DNA of 64,000 nucleotides from Membranipora membranacea (Eukaryota > Bryozoa > Gymnolaemata > Cheilostomatida > Membraniporidae). Position 1 is the first letter of the stretch. Every line of letters starts with the position of its first letter. The notes beneath the pieces are model-generated. The model searched no databases. It had not been told where the DNA came from and saw only the letters and a program-made list of their open reading frames with translations. Shown here piece by piece: positions 1-11,811 of this stretch. The stretch is from positions 18,104,001-18,168,000 of the forward strand of contig OU612073.1 in assembly GCA_914767715.1 (NCBI GenBank). The letters run 5' to 3'. A program made the translations under genes and the position numbers.

Positions 1-275
1 GACATAACCTATAAAAAATAACACTTGGAGCAAGTTGAAAACATGATGAACATTAATAAATTTACTGGCGGCCAGAGATATAACTTTCTCTTGCCGAGCT
101 GCCGCGTGTAATGATGCTGGCTGATGGTTAAAACAAATGAGTCATAGTCATAGCTATATAACTTGGAACAATAGGAAAGCGCAAACAGCACAGAAATAGC
201 TGGCTGCTACAGCTATGTTTACACCAAAGTTATTGGTTATAATGAAGACATTTAATAATAAATGTTAATTACCTT
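1..275. repeat. 275-bp direct repeat, copy 1 (copy 2 at 4541-4815)
   Basis: The first 275 bases reappear at a constant offset of 4540. I noticed a single substitution, near position 82. The match stops at 275 and may extend left beyond the window. Near identity beside much more diverged duplicated sequence means this copy event is recent, or that it is a young interspersed element. No coding potential or terminal inverted repeat was seen. Confidence 0.9.
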
Positions 276-464
276 GTGACAGTGAACCCCAACCCTTCGC
301 GGGCTCAGTACCAACTTAGTAGTAGTGGAACTTTATCCAACAGCCTGCTATCATGCCTAGAGACATTTCATGGGTATGCGCAAAAAGTTTCTATGATATA
401 TATATCACATCATTATACCACCAGACATCAAAAATTTCAAAAGTAATATTGTGACATTTTCCAG

Positions 465-2429
465 CTGTGGCCAGAGGAGTTTGTGTGGAGAACAGACTGT
501 GAAACATGTCGCAGTTGATCTAAGTGTTGTGACAGTACAAGCAGAGGAGAAACTTAAGAAGTGGGCCATCGGGACGGAAGACAAAGTAAGCAACAACCTT
601 TTTCAGTAGCAGTAGAATATAAGTTTCATACAGTGTTTGACAGCAATCTTTCCTTTTTATGCCGGAGTGGAGGTTATGTAGTCACTTTTTATCTAGAGGT
701 GGCACCAGGGAGCACCTGGTGGCACTTACACATTTTTATATTTAAAAAAAAAAAGTTCTTTGTTGGCATAAAAAGAAATGAGGTTTGCTGCATACACTAT
801 GCTAGCTGCTGTATCTGTTCCTTCTGTTCAGATCACAGCCATGAAATATTCAATGGCCCGGACCCAGAAAGAAGTAGATGACTGCATGTCAATGCTGCAA
901 GTTTCTGAATTCATCAAAAGCGAGTCTGATGAGGTAGAGAAGATAACTCTCATAGAACAAATCTGTGAGTAAAATCTGACCCAACGTGACAATCAGAGTC
1001 ATACGATGGTCCGTTTAGACTATGGGCGAGTGGCAAATTAAGACAAAATGACCCTAAACACCTTTTAAATACTCATCTACTCTACCTGCTGATCCAACTT
1101 TGTATATTGTTCCAGGATAACCAGATCACGATCAATTTTGATTGTTAGAAGTTTATATAGTGTGTTAGAAGAAATTATTTATCAGATTACAATAATAATA
1201 GATGTAAAATCCCATACTCAGTTGAGAGCCAATAGGTAAAAGCCATAGACTTAATAATGATTTATAGTTTATTATTATGTCTATGGTAAAAGCCTCTTGA
1301 TCCACTGAAATAAAATTGATTATTGATAATCAAATTAAAATATATGAAATAATATCAAAATAATAACTTTATGTTGTCATGATCTATCTGAATATTTTAC
1401 AGGCACAAGCACCTTAGGGCTGCCAGTCAGCAGCGTTCCTATGAGGATCGAGTACATATCCACACATGACACAGGAGGTCAGTGTTGTACTGCAGCACAT
1501 CAGGGTGATGAAATATTAGTCGGCACAGCTGGAGGGCTCAAGGTCTTTAATCAGATAAATAAACAGCTCAAGCTGGAGGTTAAAGGCAGATACCAGGTGG
1601 CTCAGCATAAGGCAGACATTTTTCTTGTACACGAGAAGGCCGACTCTGTCTCTGTTTTATGTTACAACAAGTTTTCTACTGATTACCTTTTTTCATTTCC
1701 GAGGCAATCAAATATCATAAAACACATTTCCGCAACCTCTGTATATGTTGCAGTTGTGGACTGTGATCAGGGCCATGTCAAATTTTACAGCAGACAGTCT
1801 AAAGTTGTTACGGATATTAAACTTCCTAGGATAAAATTGTACTTTAACATCTGCTTCACATTCGATGGTAGCTTATTAGTCACAGGCTATGATGACAGCA
1901 ATGAATACAGACTGTGGAAATACAGAATACAACCTGGTCCTGACAAACCGACATGTACAGAGCTGTGGTCTGTTAAGGAGGCGGAGCAGTGTACCGGGGT
2001 GTTTGAGTTAGAGAGCGGACTGATATTTCTCTGTGGTTCCGTGAACAGGAAGATTCACATGTATGACAGTGAAGGTAAGATTGTTAACCACAAGTAGCTG
2101 AGAGACCTTCCACATGGGAGTAGTAGGTGTCTAAACTTGAATTACCCCTGATATGTAGCAAACTTCATTCATCATGTGTTATTGAAAACCTGAACTGTTA
2201 CAGTGTGGTGAAATTAGTCTTCATCTTTGTGTGTGAGGATGTCTAGTAAAATTAATAGTTAATGAGTATTAAGTTGTATCCTGTCTTGTCTTTTGCAGGC
2301 ACTAAACTCAAAGAAATAAAAGTAGAACAGCTACCTGATCGTTACGGTGACATTAGTATAAGGGGAAATGAACTGGCTGTTGCAGGATTGAACACCAACA
2401 CCCTTCTACTTTTCGAAATAATATACTGA
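465..2429 (+). CDS. TRIM-like protein with C-terminal beta-propeller-like domain, copy 1 (5' exons missing)
   Basis: I read four exons with matching phases: 465-585, 832-964, 1403-2074 and 2299-2429 (stop TGA). Acceptors end in AG and donors are gtaagc, gtgagt and gtaaga. The first exon reads CGQRSLCGEQTVKH followed by VAVDLS, like the last zinc ligands of a B-box and the adjoining helix of TRIM proteins. The second exon is a charged coiled-coil-like stretch. The 224-residue third exon has short repeated beta-strand patterns (LVGTAGGLKVFN, GSLLVTGYDDSNEYRLWKY), as in the NHL-like or propeller ends of invertebrate TRIM expansions. The last exon ends in TLLLFEIIY. Upstream RING and first B-box exons must lie before the window. 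Function is inferred only: such proteins are usually cytosolic E3 ligases. The exon structure is firm; the family name is less so. Confidence 0.7.
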
Positions 2430-3600
2430 TTACTTGACACTGCCACATATGGGCTTTTCACGCCGTCAATAATCGATCATTCAATACTGTTATCTCATAG
2501 GATGGATGTATGTGAATGTGGGATAATAGAGCAACAGCTATTTTAACTGACAAAGTTGTTCAGTATATATCATCATTCTTTGTACTTCTTTCACGTTTTA
2601 TCCGTTAATATTTAAGATGTTATACTTTGGGCCGTTATATATATTTTCTCACTGAAGGTCTTTGTAGAAGATGCTAAAGAGTTATATGATTCAAGATTTA
2701 AGTCTTATCTAAATGCCATCTCTAAAATAAAATAAGAATGTATTACCTTCAATCTAAATTTCTTGTGAGTCTGTTTTTGAAATCTGGTGCAAAAAAAATT
2801 TTATTAACAGTTCAAAATGAAATAATATAAATAAAAAAGATGCCTGTGATGCGACTTGGTCTGTTAGTATTAATTGATATAAAAATAACCTGTATTTGCT
2901 GCAGTGGAACGTAATATTGTTGACGGCGACTTCTTGAGTAACACATATAATAATGAAATGAACATTAAAAGTTTCAGTTCAGTTGGAGACTTGATAATCT
3001 TCTTGAATGATTTTGTGATTTTTATACCTCTGTATCACAAATGTTTCATGTCCACGTCTGCTAATGTCTGCATCTGTATATAGAACTTATTCTTATGAAT
3101 GTGATGTATCTGCCTGTATATGATCTATGGTTTAGGGTTAGTTCCCTATTCGGCTTGATGATCACAGGCCAGAATATGTGCGCCGAGGCAAGAACGAAAT
3201 CGAAACGAGAGCGGTGCCCTTTTTCAATGGAACGCCAGCATGGAACTCAGCCCAGATCCCGGAGAGCTTGTATATAATGTCGTCAAACTTATAGCCTGAG
3301 AGATTATAAAAAACATATATTATTGGATGCTTGTCCATGTGGTGGAACCGGATATTAGCACAAGGGATCTAGACAGCAGGTGAAAGAGATTAGCAAAGGG
3401 CGCAGACTCGGACTATATCCGGATGCCCGAGAGAGGACATTATAATAAACGTGGAGAGTAGAAGCTAGAGAGAGATACTTACTGACATACATGTATTACT
3501 AGGGAAATAGGAACACTCATAAATCAATACATGTAAGTTGAATACACGACAGTCCATATGGACGATTAAAAAATCATCCATAATAAACCTTGACATAACT
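2430..3600. other. 3' flank of TRIM-like copy 1; no gene seen
   Basis: This is AT-rich sequence that is partly collinear with the flank of the second copy at 8260-9000. An example is the shared stretch tccacgtctgctaatgtctg near 3052. An AATAAA-type signal (taaaataaaataag) near 2723-2736 could end the transcript. Short open frames here have no splice or homology support. Confidence 0.5.
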
Positions 3601-3656
3601 ACATTATTATCATTATTATTATTATTATTATTATCATTATTATTATTATTATTATG
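3601..3656. repeat. (ATT)n microsatellite
   Basis: The run consists of att triplets with two interspersed atc variants. It creates a false asparagine-rich open frame on the minus strand. Confidence 0.95.
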
Positions 3657-3749
3657 GGTCATGTTATGTTACGAGATTGATTTGTAGAGCAGTAACTGCG
3701 TTATCATTGTTTTTTAGTCCATAATCCAGATCATTTATTAATAACTCTA

Positions 3750-3973
3750 TCAATTTTGGTTCGATTGTGAGTTGGAACATTTTTGTAGATTCAGCAGCTT
3801 CTCGTCATCAGATTTTGAGTTGGAATATGCCGTAGATTGGGCAGGTTGTCGCGATCAATTTCTTATTAACATTTGCCTAAACAACTTTTTATTATAAAAA
3901 TCAACATCAAATTGATCATGAGAAGCTGCCGAATCAACAAAAATGTTTTAACTGGAAATCGAACCAAAATTGA
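3750..3973. mobile_element. Foldback (MITE-like) inverted-repeat element
   Basis: The left end TCAATTTTGGTTCGATT is matched by the right end AATCGAACCAAAATTGA. The arms continue inward with mismatches for about 70 bases; GCAGCTTCTC on the left pairs with GAGAAGCTGC on the right. No clear target-site duplication is seen, so the superfamily cannot be named. A fragment like its right half lies near 14905-14985. Confidence 0.75.
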
Positions 3974-4189
3974 TTGGCCTGGTTTGTGGATTGCAAGATA
4001 ATTTTAACACTACGGTATACTCCACCATTCAAAGTCGTAAAGTCACCACAATAAAATGCCTCAATGCATCAATGCTGATGCACCATATAACAGCCTATCT
4101 ATGTTCAATATTGGGTCTATGGAATTTGCAATGGTTCCACAATTCACTCCTAGAAAATCTTTTCTCATTTGTACAAAAACCTGGACTAA

Positions 4190-4345
4190 CTCTCACTTCA
4201 TCATTCTCCATAAGTACGATCTCTTCACCTGACATATCTGAGTCTGTTTCTACCATAGTCTCTCTCAGATATATTACATGTGTCTCTCCTATCTCTAGAA
4301 CAGGCTCAGTATTCTGCTCTTCTTCCTTTGCAATAAAATATGTTG
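4190..4345 (-). other. Conserved acidic exon-like open frame, minus strand, copy 1
   Basis: Read on the minus strand, this stretch gives an open frame containing RETMVETDSDMSGEEIVLME. The copy at 9390-9555 gives the same string. Several differences between the copies are synonymous (ACT/ACG, GGT/GGG, CTT/CTG, CCA/CCT), which suggests past selection on protein. The patch EEIVLME between acids resembles DDIVLLDD in the minus-strand gene at 13.8 kb. A possible donor follows AGTCCAG. No complete gene can be built around it. Confidence 0.45.
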
Positions 4346-4540
4346 CTAAAAATCACAAACTCTAAGTCCAAAGACTAAAAAGCAATGGTTTACAGGCAGG
4401 TCAGGCACACCTTGGCTACATTTGAGATGAACGGTGTAGCATCAGCGCAATCTTTTAAAGAATAGTATGCTTGTGTGCTGGTATATGACGTCCGTATTAA
4501 TTGCCAATTGACTTGTGGGTAATAATTATTTTATTTAGAA

Positions 4541-4815
4541 GACATAACCTATAAAAAATAACACTTGGAGCAAGTTGAAAACATGATGAACATTAATAAA
4601 TTTACTGGCGGCCAGAGATATACCTTTCTCTTGCCGAGCTGCCGCGTGTAATGATGCTGGCTGATGGTTAAAACAAATGAGTCATAGTCATAGCTATATA
4701 ACTTGGAACAATAGGAAAGCGCAAACAGCACAGAAATAGCTGGCTGCTACAGCTATGTTTACACCAAAGTTATTGGTTATAATGAAGACATTTAATAATA
4801 AATGTTAATTACCTT
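4541..4815. repeat. 275-bp direct repeat, copy 2
   Basis: This is the second copy of the repeat that opens the window. From 4816 the sequence diverges from copy 1 and instead becomes collinear with the flank near 9750-10080. Confidence 0.9.
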
Positions 4816-5270
4816 AATTAACTGGTCTTTTAAATTTCTTCTTGCATCAAAAAAAATATTCATAAATAAAAATGTCCATCCCAAACAGCTTGTACTTTGT
4901 TGGTATTTGGCCTTTATGGTTTTTACATCATCTAAGGTGAACCTTAAACGCACAAGTAACTAGAGCTTATTGTTTTTTTTTTCAAAAAGTAAACGCTTGC
5001 AACCTTGCAAAAAAATAACAATAGCCTGAATAATGACCCTCACCTATCACCACACCATTGTATCAAGCGAATACAATATTCATACCTGTTTGTGTTGTAG
5101 CAAATTCACACCACAATAAAGGATGTGCTGATAGGAGATAGGATTAGAACATCAAAAGTTCTAATGCGATCCAAAGAGGGTGTGAAATATAGGAGTTATG
5201 CTCTCAATAGATATGAATGGATAACTCTGAGATGTGATAATGCTGAGATAATTCAGTCGAGTGATTGAAA
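4816..5270. repeat. Segmental-duplication flank shared with 9740-10080
   Basis: Shared landmarks in the same order include ccctcacctatcaccaca, gcaaattca, ggatgtgctaatagg-like, agaggggtgaaatat-like and ggagttatgctc. The copies are diverged and carry indels. No coding potential was recognised. Confidence 0.7.
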
Positions 5271-5319
5271 ATTTAGGATATTTTGTTCAAAGATGTCAAA
5301 CAATTTTCAAACCTTATCT

Positions 5320-5465
5320 CACTGTGGGAAGAGGATGCCTTGGTCCAAGACACATGATCACAGAAGAGAAAACAACCTGTCACTCAATCAATCATTTTAA
5401 CCTACTGAAGTTTAATGAGGATGGGGAATTGTGACCCCAATGAACGCTGTTGGAGAACTCAAAAG
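5320..5465. repeat. Dispersed repeat shared with 14095-14245
   Basis: Both copies share ctcactg-gggaagagga, acatgatcat/cagaag, ttaacctactgaagttt, gatgagga and gttggagaactcaaaa in the same order. The second copy sits in an intron of the minus-strand gene at 12.9-15.5 kb. This locus may therefore be a decayed relative of that gene. Confidence 0.75.
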
Positions 5466-5627
5466 TATGCTGCCTTACTCCGCAAAAAAAATCATCGCAG
5501 TTGGCTTTTACTATTACTTGGAAACCAATGATGTTCAGCTAACTTCGATTTGGAAGTAACAGAAAAAAGAGAACAATTTTCATGTGAGAGATCAGAAAAT
5601 ATCATACATATACTGGGTTATGTGTTG

Positions 5628-5682
5628 CCTGGCCTTGCCTTGCCTGGCCTTGCCAGGCCATGCCTGGCCTGGCCTGGCCTTA
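5628..5682. repeat. Short CCTGGCC-type minisatellite
   Basis: Imperfect tandem copies of tgcctggcct run for about 55 bases. It is low-complexity sequence with no other signal. Confidence 0.85.
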
Positions 5683-6019
5683 TCACCATCTTCTTCGTGG
5701 TCTTCTATAGACTTTGTGATTTTATGAATGTTTTAAACAAACTACCAAATTATTTGATAACATCAGACCAAGCGTGAAGTTTTCCAAGCAGGAAGTTTCA
5801 AGCATTTAGGTCAATAAAATTTGGGAATTCTATGTTGACTCAGCACTGCAGTTGATGTCACATCAAAATCATTTTTATCTTATTTCTTTGACAATAAAAA
5901 TATTATATGAGTAGGCTTTAAAATATAGGTGATGTGTCATACATCAAGCTCCGTTTAGGTGTAGAGAACATCCCAGGCATCCCAGACACAAGCTTGGTCA
6001 AAATTTGGACCGAAGATTT

Positions 6020-6380
6020 TGGGGGTGGAGAGATGGCGCAAATGGTAAGACCGCTTGCTATTCACTGCTAGGGGATTGATGCTGCAGGAGTGTGTACATG
6101 TATTTTGACTGACTCACTGAAAGACATGGGGTTCCAGCAAACGGCCATGGAAGGCCAGTATCCCTAACATGTACGCTGTATTGAGTAGGGCGGTGATGGT
6201 GGAGTGGACTGTGCTGTGGGATGAGAGAACACAATTCTGAGTAGTTGAATATCGGCAGGCTAATAAGCGCTATCAACCCATTCTTTTTGAGGGTGGTGAG
6301 ATGACGCAATCGGTTAACGCGCTTGATATTCACTGCCAGGCGATTGGTGCCGCAGGAGCTGATGTTTCGAACATTTGACA
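6020..6380 (+). mobile_element. Two heads of a tRNA-derived SINE-like repeat
   Basis: Two related segments begin near 6020 and 6288. Both show an A-box-like stretch (tggcgcaaatgg and tgacgcaatcgg) followed by cgcttg, tattcactgc, agg-gattg and gcaggag. The second ends in gtttcgaac, which resembles a B box. Neither folds convincingly as a functional tRNA. They are probably pol III-type SINE remnants just before the RING exon. Confidence 0.5.
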
Positions 6381-6424
6381 AAAGCTTATCTTATACCATT
6401 ACCTACAATCTTTATAATGTGCAG

Positions 6425-8252
6425 ACAATCTTGTTGAGGACACACAGGTGAACTGCCCATACTGTAGACGATCAGTACGAATACCAGAGGAGGGCTTTCC
6501 TGTAGGTAGACTTTCAGAATATCTAAAGGACCAGCTGAAACTTAACCCTTCCAGTGTTGCCCTATCTCATGGAAAAGACTTGAAATCTAAGAGTAAGTTT
6601 TTAATTTAGAGTTAAATAAAGTATTATTCAATTCTACTATACAACAGGACATGTTTTGTGAGGTTCAGTGACATTGTCTGGTTAAAAATATTATTAAGAT
6701 ATAAAAAAAGCGAGAGAAATTTGGAGATATTGTTTTACCAATTTTGATTTTGCTGGCATAGATATCAGAGGCAGGAAGGATCTGTAGTCTACTGTTGTTT
6801 TATTGTTTTGATTCTACCGCACATTACCAAATACGTCTTCCTCATCAGCATTCTTATGTTACAGTCGATCCTAAATGTAGCATAGAAGATCGTGATAGAC
6901 ATGTAGATGTACGATGTGGTGTTTGCTGCAAATTTCTCTGCTATCGGTAAATACGAAAGTACATAAAACCTAAGACATCTTAATCTTTGATTGGCGGCCT
7001 GCATATGACTATTCAGATTCAGTCGAAAAGCAAGCGTGAGGGCTCAGCTCGCAACGTGACCAGAACGGGTATTTATTTGTTCCAATATTGCTCGAATCTA
7101 GATCACTTAATGTTTGATGACCAATATTTGTATACAATATATGTGCATACATTGTATACAAATATATTTGCTAACATACCCATCAACACCTTATTGCTTC
7201 ATCTACACTAAATATTTTACAGACACAAGCACCCTAGGGCTGCCAGTCAGCAGTATTCCTATGAGGATCGAGTACATATCCACGCATGACACCAGGAGTC
7301 AGTGTTCTACTGTAGCCCATCATGGTGAAGACATATCACTCGGCACAGCTGGAGGGCTCAAGGTCTTTAATCAGATATATAAGCATCTCCAGATGGAGGT
7401 TAAAGGCATCCACCAGGTGGCTCAGCATAAGGTAGACATTCTTCTTGTACACAAGAAGGCGGACTCTGTCTCTGTTCTATGTTACAACAAGTTTTCTACT
7501 GATTACCTTGTTTCATTTCCGAGGCAATCAAATATCATTAACCATATTTCTGCGAACGCCATATATGTTGCAGTAGTGAAATTCGATCAGAGCCTTGTTA
7601 AATTTTACAACAGACAATCTAAAGTTGTTTCGGATGTGAAACTTCCAAGTATAAAATGTTGCATTAACGTCTGCTTCACATTCGATGGTAGCTTATTAGT
7701 CACAGGCCGAGATGACAGCAATGAATACAGACTGTGGAAATACAGAATACAACCTGGTCCTGACAAACCGACATGTACAGAGCTGGGGTCTGTTAAGGAG
7801 GCGGAGATGTGTAGTGGGGTGTTTGAATTAGAAAGCGGACAGCTATTTCACTGTGGCACCAAGAGCAAGAAGATTCACATGTATGACAGTGAAGGTAAGA
7901 TTGTTACTCCCATGAAGCTGTGAAACTTTCCACATGGCAATATGGGCCTTTAAATTTAAATTAGCCCTGATGCTTTAATTAAGTGTTTGGTTCGATATTT
8001 TAATGAAAACCTAAACTTTAACTGTGTGGGGAAATTTGTCTTCATCTGTATGGTGTGTGAGGATGTAGTCGTATTTTAAAATTGGTTGGTTATTAATATT
8101 AAGTTGTATTCTGTTCTCTCTCTATTGCAGGTACCAAACTCAAGGAAGTAAAAGTAGACCAGCTACCTGATGATTACGAGGATATCAGTGTAAGGGAAAT
8201 GAACTGGTTGTTGCAGAATGGAACACCAAAACCCTTCTACTTTTCAAAATAG
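6425..8252 (+). CDS. TRIM-like protein, copy 2: RING half-exon joined to propeller exons, frameshifted at the end
   Basis: I read three exons: 6425-6592 (donor gtaagt), 7223-7894 (donor gtaaga) and 8131-8252. The first reads VNCPYCRRSVRIPEEGFP, the last ligand pair of a RING finger, then a basic linker. The earlier RING ligands must lie upstream and were not found. Exon 7223-7894 has the same length as its copy-1 partner (672 nt) with many substitutions. I found no B-box or coiled-coil exon between 6592 and 7223, yet the RING exon ends in the phase the propeller exon accepts, so direct splicing is possible. In the last exon one G is missing (aaggggaaat in copy 1, agggaaat here), giving an altered tail that stops at TAG 8250-8252. 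It may be a divergent gene or a young pseudogene. Confidence 0.6.
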
Positions 8253-9380
8253 TGTACCGATCACTATTGAGACTTCCGCATATGGGTTAATGATGCCGAC
8301 AATATACGATCATTTAACACTGTTATTTCATAGGTTGCTTGTGCATTTGGTATGATAGAGCTATTTTAATCGCCTAAGTATTTCAGCTTTGTTACATTGT
8401 ATTATATTACTGAACACTATACTTCATTCACATTCTACCCACATAATATTCATGACGTTAGTTTTTTGTAAACAAGTTTTCTAGGGCCGTTGTATTTTTA
8501 TTTACAGATTGTTTTTGTAGGAATTATCACAGAATTATATCATCAAAATTTTTCTTACCTGAGTGCCGTTTCTAAAATTAGAATATATAAGCCTCCATCC
8601 AAATTTCTTGTGAGTTTGTTGCATTATAAGTCGACCTCAAAGTTTTATTAACAGAATTAAACTCTTCATATATTATAACAAACAAAGAAGATGCCTATGA
8701 TGCAACCTGGTCTGCCAATACAGATATAAAAATATCTGGTCAGAAACATAACCTGTATATATAGCAGTGGAACATATTATTGTCAAGGCCAACACCTCCT
8801 GTAGCACATAATAATGAATAGAACAATAACAAATTAGGGTAGATACTATTTTAGTTGCGGTGGTGACTAGATTATCCTCTTGTGATTCAAATAACTCTGT
8901 ATCACAAACCTTCTATTTCCACGTCTGCTAGTGTCTGCATCTGTAAATAGAACTTATTCTCATGAATATGTATGATACAGTTATATTGCTTAGTTTGAGA
9001 GTTTTGGCTTAGTGGTCTCAGGGCAGAGATCCAGAGATCAGGTCAATATTTAATACAGTGTCACCACACTTATATATCCTATGAAATTATAAATGATCAC
9101 ACTAGGCTCACTGAAATATATTATATGGATGAGGGGTACATATCTGACTCTGCGCAGGTAGGTGTATGGCTATTCATGTATGATTGCTTGACCGCATTAC
9201 TCATCTTTGATTGGTCCACGAATTCATATCAATGGCAACGCTACTCCACAATTCAATGTCATCCATATCTGAGTGCCACGATGCTCCATGTAGTGTCCTG
9301 TCTAGGTTAACATTATGTCTATGGGCTTTGCAGTGGTTTCACAATTCACCCCTAAGGTCATATTTAATCATTTACATTTT
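8253..9380. other. 3' flank of TRIM-like copy 2; no gene seen
   Basis: The first part is collinear with 2430-3100 and the last part with 4100-4180. It is AT-rich, and no splice-bounded frame is supported. Confidence 0.5.
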
Positions 9381-9389
9381 CTTAAAATC

Positions 9390-9555
9390 CTACGAAAACC
9401 AGGACTATCTCTCACTTCATCATTCTCCATCAGTACGATCTCTTCCCCTGACATATCTGAGTCTGTTTCTACCATCGTCTCTCTCATGTTTATTACATGT
9501 GTCTCTCCCATCTTTAGGACAGGCCCGGTATTCTGTTCTTCCTCCTTCACAATAA
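9390..9555 (-). other. Conserved acidic exon-like open frame, minus strand, copy 2
   Basis: The minus-strand frame runs from EEEQNTGP to SPGF and includes METDSDMSGEEIVLMENDEV in the centre. It is paralogous to the frame at 4190-4345 with a mix of synonymous and conservative changes. A donor-like TCCTG|gttttc follows the conserved part. It may be an exon of a decayed member of the family seen at 12.9-15.5 kb. Confidence 0.45.
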
Positions 9556-11811
9556 AATATGAAACAAATGTCTAAGTCTAACTAAGTCCAAACAATGATC
9601 TGGCGCGGCAGCCATAATCGGCACGTAGTTGCTCTCAGTTTGCAGGCAGGTCGGAGCACACCTGGGGCTACATTGAAGATAAACGTGGTAACATCAGCGT
9701 AATTTTAAAAATATTTTGTTTTACTTCATTGATATCAAGTTTTTCATCTGCAAAGCTGTTATTTAAGGTGCAGGTAACAAGAGCTTGATATTTTTTTCAG
9801 AGGAGACGCTTGTAATTTTGTGAAAAAATAAATCTGGTCTGCATAATCACCCTCACCTATCACCACAGCATTGTAATGCGATTCCAACTTTTATAATAGT
9901 TTGTGTCAAAGCAAATTCATAATACCATGTAGGATGTGCTAATAGGCGAGGGTTAACTGTAGGATGAGAACATTGAAAGTTCTCATACAAGCAAAAGAGG
10001 GGATGAAATATTGGAGTTATGCTCATATTGGATATGAGTGGATAATTCTGAGCTGTAAAAATGTGCTGACCAGACAAAAATGACACATCTAATCAACAAT
10101 TAAAGACAAGTATATCGATCATCTACTGACACAACAGTTGACATCAATATAAAACCAACGGCTAGTATTTATCTTTGTCATCTCAGTACTTGGACACAAA
10201 AAAGGGATGAAAGTCCAGCTAACACAATTTGAATACAAGCTCTTTGAGGTCAAACTTGAGAGTATTCATAAGCATGGCCATAATCAAGTGGTGGATGCTT
10301 CAGAGTTAGATGTATTGTATGTTATATCGGTACTTACCACAGAAAAGCTCTCAGAAATCACCAAATCATCATCTCTGCAATATATAGTTCAGTGGAGTTA
10401 TTGAAAAGTTATTTTTTAATATTTTGATCATTTTCATCATAAAATGGGGACACTGTGTTTCAAGATAATCAGAGGTCACCGGATACCTTGGCTGGTATTG
10501 GCTAAGATGGCTGACAATGGCATAGAATTCACTTTACTCAAAATATGCACAATATTTACTGGGTGACCGCTGTACTATGTTGCCCCTCTTGTTGCCAAGA
10601 GAGCAATTAGATAAGCCTTTGATGAACTGTGTGGGCAGTCTCTGAAATATTGAGATTCAAATTTGACAAAATTTTAAACCACTGAGTTTGAGTTCATTAG
10701 CCTGTACACTTACTGTTCGTACAGAGTTATATTTTCAAGCTTTTATCTACTTACGGTGGATCAGTTTTGTTGAGGGAGCTGACTGGTCGCTTCATACGCA
10801 TGCCCCTCTGTACTGTTAACAAGTTACTACAACAAGAAACATATAGGATCAGTACATTGACCTTACGCTAGGCTGGATAAAACTGCCTGCTCTGATCCCT
10901 CTAGTAGAGTGTATATGTTACATACATAACTGTAGATGCCACCTAGTGTCACTGGTCAATGGTGTCAAATAGCAGTGAGAGAACAGTATAGATATAAAAA
11001 TACTCCCTTTAATACATGGTTCTGTGCTTTGCTATTTATATATAAATGTACATTGCAAGCAAAACATTAAGTCTTAAAATGCTATCGATTATAGTTATAG
11101 GTGAATTTTTTCATCGTTATTGAATTTTAGGTTGACGTTTTGTGATTGAAATAAGGCTTTGTAAAAGTTAAATTGTACACAACTGATTTGAACCTCAGGT
11201 ATTGGGTATTCTGATAAAGACAGATTTCTCTTGTCTGAGACAGCGGGCAAGTGAGACAAATTTAGCCCCTTATCGATAAAATTAACCATAGAATCAAACG
11301 GTCATAAAAGTTCCTACACTTCCTGGAATTTTTTTACAGAGGATCCATTTAACCATTTGCTCAACAAGGCGATTGCCGCTGAAGGCGGTCGTTAACGACT
11401 GACTACGACTGCAGTCACCTTACCAAACACTGTGGTTAATAGCTGATACACATTGAGCCTCACTCACTCACCCATATCCTATCTTTCGGAGTTGCATTCC
11501 CGCTGATTGCGGGCACATATCTATATTGAATCGTGTTTTAACAAACTGCTGTATCATCTGCCAAGTCACTCTTTAGTTGGCTTTAATTAGTCTTTCTATT
11601 TCCTGTTTAAATATCTGACGCTCGGCCGTATTCAGTATAGGCCTCCGACAATGGTCTCTTTTACTCTACAGAACAAATAGCCATCTCTAACACTATATTC
11701 TTTTGGAACTTTCGGAATAATCTTACTCTTAAAATTTCATTCTCGGGACCTTGTAATGCTTTTCCATCACAATAGTTGTGGCTAAATCAATGATAATAAC
11801 TGTTCAAACAC
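9556..11811. other. Duplication flank and unique AT-rich sequence; no gene seen
   Basis: 9740-10080 repeats the flank at 4816-5270. Beyond it the sequence is AT-rich with only short unsupported frames. A 65-codon frame at 10207-10404 has no splice or family support. Confidence 0.4.

Noticed and set aside
3465-3662. Asparagine-rich minus-strand protein
   Set aside because: It is a translation of the (ATT)n microsatellite.
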